Source of the DNA: Anisakis pegreffii
Lineage: Eukaryota > Nematoda > Chromadorea > Rhabditida > Anisakidae
Direction of reading: 5' to 3'
DNA length: 64,000 bases
Assembly (NCBI GenBank): GCA_035041965.1
Contig: JAPYMA010003027.1
Span: 1 to 64,000 of the forward strand
Numbering within the stretch: position 1 is the first letter of the stretch; each line of letters starts with the position of its first letter. The notes under the pieces were generated by a model. The model saw only the letters and a program-made list of their open reading frames with translations. It did not search any database and had not been told where the DNA came from. This document shows, piece by piece, positions 24,901 through 36,900 of the stretch. The position numbers were made by a program, and so were the translations under genes.

Positions 24901-27900
24901 AAGGAATCCTATCACTAAATTATACAAGAATGTTGATTTTGTGATGAATTTTCATCCTCCAGCGGCAAGAAAAATAATCTGGAATGTGTATGAGCATCAA
25001 AACAAACTCAGTAACACTCGGTGGTCCAAGAGATCCTATGTTGCTCATATTCTTCAAATCCCTTCTAAAGTCTGCGTCGTGGTGGTACCAGAATCCTCCG
25101 AACCACGGTGCTCCATCTTTACCGTACGCACCAATTGAAGCATCTGTCCATGATGGCATAACGTAAAATCTGCTGGCCAATTTGTTCGTCAGGAATGCGA
25201 CTTCCTGGAAGAGTCGTTGGCATGGCTTATGAAAAGCAATCTGCGCATGCCAGATATAATACACTACATTCCGTACGAAATTATTTTAATTTATCCCTGT
25301 TAATACTAAACAAATGATATTTTATTGCTAATATGCACTCCATGAGATGGCCTTTGCGGAATATCATGTGAGTTCCAGATAGGCAGTCCCGCTAATTTCA
25401 TGTCATGTCCTACTAGAATAACGTTGCAATATCGCAAAATAAACCTCTGCATATTGCTGATTTGTAACAGCCGTTGATCGATCCAAATAGAATGCAACGT
25501 CAGTGTCACAAGGAAGACCACCCGGATGAGGGCTGAAAATGGTTCAGTAATGTGGATTCTGTTTGGAAATTTCAAGTCAAGCATGAATTTATTTCCATAT
25601 GATCTCTTCAAACTTGGAGGAAACCAGGATGCAGATCGACAAGCTATTTCTAAATGACACTGGGAACTCAACCATTCGACCTCATAGTCGACCAGACGAA
25701 ACATGGAAGATGTTATCAATCAAAAGTCAACGTCATACGTTGGTTCAGTCGTTGTTGTTGGTTTCGGTGTTGATCGAGTTGGCTGCGGCGTGCATATCGC
25801 TTTGTTCATCTGAGAGGATAACTGGTGATTAGAATTAATGAAATCTATATTTTAAATTGTTAATTCACGCATGATTGCGATGACATCTTTGTAGAACAAG
25901 AATGTTTGCCTCAGGCTCATTATTATAACATTCCTATTTATTGAATGTCTATTAATGAGATGACCGGGTTTGTAAACTCCATATTGCAAATTTTGTAGAA
26001 TGCTCGCGGTTTTGATTCAGAACAAACCCGCAATAATAACGCAGTTTTACCACTCTGGCTGATTCTTGATGATTTCCTACCTCGTGAACGGCAGATTCAT
26101 CGAATTGAGACACATGCAGCACTTCAGTACTGAGTTTCTCGAACAACTGCGCATTTGCAGATCCAGGAGCAACAATGATGAATCGATCACCATTCTTTGC
26201 GAGATCACTTGCCAGCGGAACCGCTGCTTCGACATCCTTCACTGTTCTAAATCAAAATTGTTCGTTCGGTGTTACAGCTCGGAGAACAAACCAACCACAG
26301 TTGATCCAAAAAGTTCCTCGAATACCTACCCGAATTTGATCGAGCAAGAGAATCTTCGTGAAAATGAAAGCTTTACGTTGGAATCCTTCATTAAACAGAA
26401 TAAAAAACCTACGCATTGTAAAGGAATATGAGAGATGCGACTTTCTTGTTTTTCCGACGATTGGAATCGATTTCCTGCTTAACATATTCCATCCCCCTGC
26501 AAAGTGTGGCTGTTAAACGATATGATATTGAATTACAAACAAAAAGAAACTGAATATAATTAGTGACAAGAAATACGATTCCAGTAATGTTTGGTAACAG
26601 TCGGTCATGGTGGTGTGGTTGAATAACCAGCAGGAACGGAATGAATCGGACGAAGGACTAGTTTTTTCTCCTAACCGGTCATGGAGCGTTAATGTTTGAG
26701 AACATTTCAGTATCAGTTTGTTCAGGTCAGCATAATCATATTTCTGTTCCAATCAAACTGTCCTATACCTGTTGAATTCCAATGAATGGAACTGAGCAGT
26801 TCCAGGAAAGACGCGAAGAAGAGAACGGAATAGAACGACTGAATAGAACAGTTCGCAAGAAGTGTGGAACAGAAACATTACTTGATTAGTAACACTATGA
26901 TGGAAAATGAAAAGTGTTAAAATGCATTTGAAGGGAAGACGTTCTGCGTGACTGAAATTCATAGTTATTCAACCATGAAACGATGTGAGAAATTTGTGAG
27001 GTTTAAAAGCGAAACGTTATTCATACTGTTTGATATCCGTTCGAAAACCTGGTCGTTTTGAACTGTATAACCCCAGCATTTCATCGAATATCTTTGCATT
27101 CTCATATTGGAATGCATACGCACCCCAACTGGCCATTCCTCCTTGAAACGCACCGACCGCCACTTCAGTCTCCCACGGGTTAATATTCCACGATGGAGCA
27201 AGTTTTTTTCTAATGAATTCCACTTCCTACAGCACACATGTAATATTTACATTCTTCATTCATTAACAGTTGATCATCTTGTAAATATGACAAAACGGTA
27301 ACTGATCTAAATACATTCTCACATTGATATACGTTTGTGTGGGAACTGCGCTGGAGAGATCCATACCAATCAACACATCATAATCACATCCCAAGCCAGG
27401 TTTCGGTCTGAAATTCAACAACAAATTACATTAGAGAATGCTGAAACGGGGAGTTTTTCGAGTGGAATAATTGTGTGACTGATTTTTAGAAACACTACCA
27501 TTCTCATATATTTGAGAAAAGCCGGTAAATTTAAGACTTTCATAACGATAATAATTGTAATTAGTAAGTTTATTATTGTTCCTCAGGCAACAGGAGCGGG
27601 ACGGAACCGTCAAAAATTCCAAACAGCTCTGGTTCCTGAGCTGGTCAGCATTTGAAACAGATAATTCAAAGTAATTGCTTACTTTGGCGTTGTCGCTGTA
27701 CTATACCCAGGACAAATTTTGTCGAAAATCTGAAAATCCGTAATTTGGTTCTGGAACCTGTCAAGATCATCGTTCATTTTATAGCGACTGAGATATGAAG
27801 ATTTCAGTCCTCCTCCCCACTGGTATTACAACAGTCGCTTACAGGACTGTTCCGTCTCAGGACTTCAGAGCTTAGACAATGCAGAATTGCAATGTTTACC

Positions 27901-30900
27901 TCATCAGCTAGAGCATCATCGTATCGAGTTGCAATAATCGGCTGCACGCCAAGAATTGTTTTGAAATTATTCGAATTGAATTGTGAGCCAATTCCAACAA
28001 TGTTCACACTTTGAGTCAAATTGGAATACAATGATTTCACTTGTTTCAAGTCATCCGTTTCACTGCAAATATGTATCTCATCTTCAGTTTCGAAAGTAAC
28101 TCAGCAGAATTTCGTGGCGCGGTTTCAGTAATTTCAGTCTATCGAACCGCCATTTAAGAATTGGATTGATAATAATCTTCGATTGCGAGGGATTTAACGA
28201 AATAATACGAGCAATAAAACATTCAATTTCAGTTGTTGATCTACTCTCTAGATTTTTGACTGACCTAATCAATCATGGAGCCCTATATTCATCGATTCCC
28301 TGGAGTACGGGATTCTTGGAAACGTCAAAAAAGTGCAGACAGAGACAATTAATGGGCTGTTTGTTGATCAAATATTTATCTTAAACACATGGAAACGATG
28401 ATGGTTACTTTGCACTAAGTGCGTTCTAATGGGTTTAGTGCATTCACATGCACTGAACACATTTGAATGAATCTACCTGGTCGCTGTAAATAATGTGTAA
28501 GACGCTACATGTCCGAATCTTTGCCTGTTACTGATCAAGTAGTTTATTGCTTTGAATCCCCTGAAATATCGTTCAATGATGTGGATGATGATTTGCATTC
28601 CTTAGAAGAAGGAATCCTATCACTAAATTATACAAGAATGTTGATTTTGTGATGAATTTTCATCCTCCAGCGGCAAGAAAAATAATCTGGAATGTGTATG
28701 AGCATCAAAACAAACTCAGTAACACTCGGTGGTCCAAGAGATCCTATGTTGCTCATATTCTTCAAATCCCTTCTAAAGTCTGCGTCGTGGTGGTACCAGA
28801 ATCCTCCGAACCACGGTGCTCCATCTTTACCGTACGCACCAATTGAAGCATCTGTCCATGATGGCATAACGTAAAATCTGCTGGCCAATTTGTTCGTCAG
28901 GAATGCGACTTCCTGGAAGAGTCGTTGGCATGGCTTATGAAAAGCAATCTGCGCATGCCAGATATAATACACTACATTCCGTACGAAATTATTTTAATTT
29001 ATCCCTGTTAATACTAAACAAATGATATTTTATTGCTAATATGCACTCCATGAGATGGCCTTTGCGGAATATCATGTGAGTTCCAGATAGGCAGTCCCGC
29101 TAATTTCATGTCATGTCCTACTAGAATAACGTTGCAATATCGCAAAATAAACCTCTGCATATTGCTGATTTGTAACAGCCGTTGATCGATCCAAATAGAA
29201 TGCAACGTCAGTGTCACAAGGAAGACCACCCGGATGAGGGCTGAAAATGGTTCAGTAATGTGGATTCTGTTTGGAAATTTCAAGTCAAGCATGAATTTAT
29301 TTCCATATGATCTCTTCAAACTTGGAGGAAACCAGGATGCAGATCGACAAGCTATTTCTAAATGACACTGGGAACTCAACCATTCGACCTCATAGTCGAC
29401 CAGACGAAACATGGAAGATGTTATCAATCAAAAGTCAACGTCATACGTTGGTTCAGTCGTTGTTGTTGGTTTCGGTGTTGATCGAGTTGGCTGCGGCGTG
29501 CATATCGCTTTGTTCATCTGAGAGGATAACTGGTGATTAGAATTAATGAAATCTATATTTTAAATTGTTAATTCACGCATGATTGCGATGACATCTTTGT
29601 AGAACAAGAATGTTTGCCTCAGGCTCATTATTATAACATTCCTATTTATTGAATGTCTATTAATGAGATGACCGGGTTTGTAAACTCCATATTGCAAATT
29701 TTGTAGAATGCTCGCGGTTTTGATTCAGAACAAACCCGCAATAATAACGCAGTTTTACCACTCTGGCTGATTCTTGATGATTTCCTACCTCGTGAACGGC
29801 AGATTCATCGAATTGAGACACATGCAGCACTTCAGTACTGAGTTTCTCGAACAACTGCGCATTTGCAGATCCAGGAGCAACAATGATGAATCGATCACCA
29901 TTCTTTGCGAGATCACTTGCCAGCGGAACCGCTGCTTCGACATCCTTCACTGTTCTAAATCAAAATTGTTCGTTCGGTGTTACAGCTCGGAGAACAAACC
30001 AACCACAGTTGATCCAAAAAGTTCCTCGAATACCTACCCGAATTTGATCGAGCAAGAGAATCTTCGTGAAAATGAAAGCTTTACGTTGGAATCCTTCATT
30101 AAACAGAATAAAAAACCTACGCATTGTAAAGGAATATGAGAGATGCGACTTTCTTGTTTTTCCGACGATTGGAATCGATTTCCTGCTTAACATATTCCAT
30201 CCCCCTGCAAAGTGTGGCTGTTAAACGATATGATATTGAATTACAAACAAAAAGAAACCGAATATAATTAGTGACAAGAAATACGATTCCAGTAATGTTT
30301 GGTAACAGTCGGTCATGGTGGTGTGGTTGAATAACCAGCAGGAACGGAATGAATCGGACGAAGGACTAGTTTTTTCTCCTAACCGGTCATGGAGCGTTAA
30401 TGTTTGAGAACATTTCAGTATCAGTTTGTTCAGGTCAGCATAATCATATTTCTGTTCCAATCAAACTGTCCTATACCTGTTGAATTCCAATGAATGGAAC
30501 TGAGCAGTTCCAGGAAAGACGCGAAGAAGAGAACGGAATAGAACGACTGAATAGAACAGTTCGCAAGAAGTGTGGAACAGAAACATTACTTGATTAGTAA
30601 CACTATGATGGAAAATGAAAAGTGTTAAAATGCATTTGAAGGGAAGACGTTCTGCGTGACTGAAATTCATAGTTATTCAACCATGAAACGATGTGAGAAA
30701 TTTGTGAGGTTTAAAAGCGAAACGTTATTCATACTGTTTGATATCCGTTCGAAAACCTGGTCGTTTTGAACTGTATAACCCCAGCATTTCATCGAATATC
30801 TTTGCATTCTCATATTGGAATGCATACGCACCCCAACTGGCCATTCCTCCTTGAAACGCACCGACCGCCACTTCAGTCTCCCACGGGTTAATATTCCACG

Positions 30901-33900
30901 ATGGAGCAAGTTTTTTTCTAATGAATTCCACTTCCTACAGCACACATGTAATATTTACATTCTTCATTCATTAACAGTTGATCATCTTGTAAATATGACA
31001 AAACGGTAACTGATCTAAATACATTCTCACATTGATATACGTTTGTGTGGGAACTGCGCTGGAGAGATCCATACCAATCAACACATCATAATCACATCCC
31101 AAGCCAGGTTTCGGTCTGAAATTCAACAACAAATTACATTAGAGAATGCTGAAACGGGGAGTTTTTCGAGTGGAATAATTGTGTGACTGATTTTTAGAAA
31201 CACTACCATTCTCATATATTTGAGAAAAGCCGGTAAATTTAAGACTTTCATAACGATAATAATTGTAATTAGTAAGTTTATTATTGTTCCTCAGGCAACA
31301 GGAGCGGGACGGAACCGTCAAAAATTCCAAACAGCTCTGGTTCCTGAGCTGGTCAGCATTTGAAACAGATAATTCAAAGTAATTGCTTACTTTGGCGTTG
31401 TCGCTGTACTATACCCAGGACAAATTTTGTCGAAAATCTGAAAATCCGTAATTTGGTTCTGGAACCTGTCAAGATCATCGTTCATTTTATAGCGACTGAG
31501 ATATGAAGATTTCAGTCCTCCTCCCCACTGGTATTACAACAGTCGCTTACAGGACTGTTCCGTCTCAGGACTTCAGAGCTTAGACAATGCAGAATTGCAA
31601 TGTTTACCTCATCAGCTAGAGCATCATCGTATCGAGTTGCAATAATCGGCTGCACGCCAAGAATTGTTTTGAAATTATTCGAATTGAATTGTGAGCCAAT
31701 TCCAACAATGTTCACACTTTGAGTCAAATTGGAATACAATGATTTCACTTGTTTCAAGTCATCCGTTTCACTGCAAATATGTATCTCATCTTCAGTTTCG
31801 AAAGTAACTCAGCAGAATTTCGTGGCGCGGTTTCAGTAATTTCAGTCTATCGAACCGCCATTTAAGAATTGGATTGATAATAATCTTCGATTGCGAGGGA
31901 TTTAACGAAATAATACGAGCAATAAAACATTCAATTTCAGTTGTTGATCTACTCTCTAGATTTTTGACTGACCTAATCAATCATGGAGCCCTATATTCAT
32001 CGATTCCCTGGAGTACGGGATTCTTGGAAACGTCAAAAAAGTGCAGACAGAGACAATTAATGGGCTGTTTGTTGATCAAATATTTATCTTAAACACATGG
32101 AAACGATGATGGTTACTTTGCACTAAGTGCGTTCTAATGGGTTTAGTGCATTCACATGCACTGAACACATTTGAATGAATCTACCTGGTCGCTGTAAATA
32201 ATGTGTAAGACGCTACATGTCCGAATCTTTGCCTGTTACTGATCAAGTAGTTTATTGCTTTGAATCCCCTGAAATATCGTTCAATGATGTGGATGATGAT
32301 TTGCATTCCTTAGAAGAAGGAATCCTATCACTAAATTATACAAGAATGTTGATTTTGTGATGAATTTTCATCCTCCAGCGGCAAGAAAAATAATCTGGAA
32401 TGTGTATGAGCATCAAAACAAACTCAGTAACACTCGGTGGTCCAAGAGATCCTATGTTGCTCATATTCTTCAAATCCCTTCTAAAGTCTGCGTCGTGGTG
32501 GTACCAGAATCCTCCGAACCACGGTGCTCCATCTTTACCGTACGCACCAATTGAAGCATCTGTCCATGATGGCATAACGTAAAATCTGCTGGCCAATTTG
32601 TTCGTCAGGAATGCGACTTCCTGGAAGAGTCGTTGGCATGGCTTATGAAAAGCAATCTGCGCATGCCAGATATAATACACTACATTCCGTACGAAATTAT
32701 TTTAATTTATCCCTGTTAATACTAAACAAATGATATTTTATTGCTAATATGCACTCCATGAGATGGCCTTTGCGGAATATCATGTGAGTTCCAGATAGGC
32801 AGTCCCGCTAATTTCATGTCATGTCCTACTAGAATAACGTTGCAATATCGCAAAATAAACCTCTGCATATTGCTGATTTGTAACAGCCGTTGATCGATCC
32901 AAATAGAATGCAACGTCAGTGTCACAAGGAAGACCACCCGGATGAGGGCTGAAAATGGTTCAGTAATGTGGATTCTGTTTGGAAATTTCAAGTCAAGCAT
33001 GAATTTATTTCCATATGATCTCTTCAAACTTGGAGGAAACCAGGATGCAGATCGACAAGCTATTTCTAAATGACACTGGGAACTCAACCATTCGACCTCA
33101 TAGTCGACCAGACGAAACATGGAAGATGTTATCAATCAAAAGTCAACGTCATACGTTGGTTCAGTCGTTGTTGTTGGTTTCGGTGTTGATCGAGTTGGCT
33201 GCGGCGTGCATATCGCTTTGTTCATCTGAGAGGATAACTGGTGATTAGAATTAATGAAATCTATATTTTAAATTGTTAATTCACGCATGATTGCGATGAC
33301 ATCTTTGTAGAACAAGAATGTTTGCCTCAGGCTCATTATTATAACATTCCTATTTATTGAATGTCTATTAATGAGATGACCGGGTTTGTAAACTCCATAT
33401 TGCAAATTTTGTAGAATGCTCGCGGTTTTGATTCAGAACAAACCCGCAATAATAACGCAGTTTTACCACTCTGGCTGATTCTTGATGATTTCCTACCTCG
33501 TGAACGGCAGATTCATCGAATTGAGACACATGCAGCACTTCAGTACTGAGTTTCTCGAACAACTGCGCATTTGCAGATCCAGGAGCAACAATGATGAATC
33601 GATCACCATTCTTTGCGAGATCACTTGCCAGCGGAACCGCTGCTTCGACATCCTTCACTGTTCTAAATCAAAATTGTTCGTTCGGTGTTACAGCTCGGAG
33701 AACAAACCAACCACAGTTGATCCAAAAAGTTCCTCGAATACCTACCCGAATTTGATCGAGCAAGAGATTCTTCGTGAAAATGAAAGCTTTACGTTGGAAT
33801 CCTTCATTAAACAGAATAAAAAACCTACGCATTGTAAAGGAATATGAGAGATGCGACTTTCTTGTTTTTCCGACGATTGGAATCGATTTCCTGCTTAACA

Positions 33901-36900
33901 TATTCCATCCCCCTGCAAGGTGTGGCTGTTAAACGATATGATATTGAATTACAAACGAAAAGAAACTGAATATAATTAGTGACAAGAAATACGATTCCAG
34001 TAATGTTTGGTAACAGTCGGTCATGGTGGTGTGGTTGAATAACCAGCAGGAACGGAATGAATCGGACGAAGGACTAGTTTTTTCTCCTAACCGGTCATGG
34101 AGCGTTAATGTTTGAGAACATTTCAGTATCAGTTTGTTCAGGTCAGCATAATCATATTTCTGTTCCAATCAAACTGTCCTATACCTGTTGAATTCCAATG
34201 AATGGAACTGAGCAGTTCCAGGAAAGACGCGAAGAAGAGAACGGAATAGAACGACTGAATAGAACAGTTCGCAAGAAGTGTGGAACAGAAACATTACTTG
34301 ATTAGTAACACTATGATGGAAAATGAAAAGTGTTAAAATGCATTTGAAGGGAAGACGTTCTGCGTGACTGAAATTCATAGTTATTCAACCATGAAACGAT
34401 GTGAGAAATTTGTGAGGTTTAAAAGCGAAACGTTATTCATACTGTTTGATATCCGTTCGAAAACCTGGTCGTTTTGAACTGTATAACCCCAGCATTTCAT
34501 CGAATATCTTTGCATTCTCATATTGGAATGCATACGCACCCCAACTGGCCATTCCTCCTTGAAACGCACCGACCGCCACTTCAGTCTCCCACGGGTTAAT
34601 ATTCCACGATGGAGCAAGTTTTTTTCTAATGAATTCCACTTCCTACAGCACACATGTAATATTTACATTCTTCATTCATTAACAGTTGATCATCTTGTAA
34701 ATATGACAAAACGGTAACTGATCTAAATACATTCTCACATTGATATACGTTTGTGTGGGAACTGCGCTGGAGAGATCCATACCAATCAACACATCATAAT
34801 CACATCCCAAGCCAGGTTTCGGTCTGAAATTCAACAACAAATTACATTAGAGAATGCTGAAACGGGGAGTTTTTCGAGTGGAATAATTGTGTGACTGATT
34901 TTTAGAAACACTACCATTCTCATATATTTGAGAAAAGCCGGTAAATTTAAGACTTTCATAACGATAATAATTGTAATTAGTAAGTTTATTATTGTTCCTC
35001 AGGCAACAGGAGCGGGACGGAACCGTCAAAAATTCCAAACAGCTCTGGTTCCTGAGCTGGTCAGCATTTGAAACAGATAATTCAAAGTAATTGCTTACTT
35101 TGGCGTTGTCGCTGTACTATACCCAGGACAAATTTTGTCGAAAATCTGAAAATCCGTAATTTGGTTCTGGAACCTGTCAAGATCATCGTTCATTTTATAG
35201 CGACTGAGATATGAAGATTTCAGTCCTCCTCCCCACTGGTATTACAACAGTCGCTTACAGGACTGTTCCGTCTCAGGACTTCAGAGCTTAGACAATGCAG
35301 AATTGCAATGTTTACCTCATCAGCTAGAGCATCATCGTATCGAGTTGCAATAATCGGCTGCACGCCAAGAATTGTTTTGAAATTATTCGAATTGAATTGT
35401 GAGCCAATTCCAACAATGTTCACACTTTGAGTCAAATTGGAATACAATGATTTCACTTGTTTCAAGTCATCCGTTTCACTGCAAATATGTATCTCATCTT
35501 CAGTTTCGAAAGTAACTCAGCAGAATTTCGTGGCGCGGTTTCAGTAATTTCAGTCTATCGAACCGCCATTTAAGAATTGGATTGATAATAATCTTCGATT
35601 GCGAGGGATTTAACGAAATAATACGAGCAATAAAACATTCAATTTCAGTTGTTGATCTACTCTCTAGATTTTTGACTGACCTAATCAATCATGGAGCCCT
35701 ATATTCATCGATTCCCTGGAGTACGGGATTCTTGGAAACGTCAAAAAAGTGCAGACAGAGACAATTAATGGGCTGTTTGTTGATCAAATATTTATCTTAA
35801 ACACATGGAAACGATGATGGTTACTTTGCACTAAGTGCGTTCTAATGGGTTTAGTGCATTCACATGCACTGAACACATTTGAATGAATCTACCTGGTCGC
35901 TGTAAATAATGTGTAAGACGCTACATGTCCGAATCTTTGCCTGTTACTGATCAAGTAGTTTATTGCTTTGAATCCCCTGAAATATCGTTCAATGATGTGG
36001 ATGATGATTTGCATTCCTTAGAAGAAGGAATCCTATCACTAAATTATACAAGAATGTTGATTTTGTGATGAATTTTCATCCTCCAGCGGCAAGAAAAATA
36101 ATCTGGAATGTGTATGAGCATCAAAACAAACTCAGTAACACTCGGTGGTCCAAGAGATCCTATGTTGCTCATATTCTTCAAATCCCTTCTAAAGTCTGCG
36201 TCGTGGTGGTACCAGAATCCTCCGAACCACGGTGCTCCATCTTTACCGTACGCACCAATTGAAGCATCTGTCCATGATGGCATAACGTAAAATCTGCTGG
36301 CCAATTTGTTCGTCAGGAATGCGACTTCCTGGAAGAGTCGTTGGCATGGCTTATGAAAAGCAATCTGCGCATGCCAGATATAATACACTACATTCCGTAC
36401 GAAATTATTTTAATTTATCCCTGTTAATACTAAACAAATGATATTTTATTGCTAATATGCACTCCATGAGATGGCCTTTGCGGAATATCATGTGAGTTCC
36501 AGATAGGCAGTCCCGCTAATTTCATGTCATGTCCTACTAGAATAACGTTGCAATATCGCAAAATAAACCTCTGCATATTGCTGATTTGTAACAGCCGTTG
36601 ATCGATCCAAATAGAATGCAACGTCAGTGTCACAAGGAAGACCACCCGGATGAGGGCTGAAAATGNNNNNNNNNNNNNNNNNNNNNNNNNNNNNNNNNNN
36701 NNNNNNNNNNNNNNNNNNNNNNNNNNNNNNNNNNNNNNNNNNNNNNNNNNNNNNNNNNNNNNNNNGTAACAGTCGGTCATGGTGGTGTGGTTGAATAACC
36801 AGCAGGAACGGAATGAATCGGACGAAGGACTAGTTTTTTCTCCTAACCGGTCATGGAGCGTTAATGTTTGAGAACATTTCAGTATCAGTTTGTTCAGGTC

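Noticed and set aside
25306..25719. 137-aa minus-strand open frame repeated in every VWA block
   Set aside because: It crosses the acceptor and reads the VWA-a exon in the wrong frame. The frame containing PCDTDVAFYLDRS matches VWA and fits splice phases.
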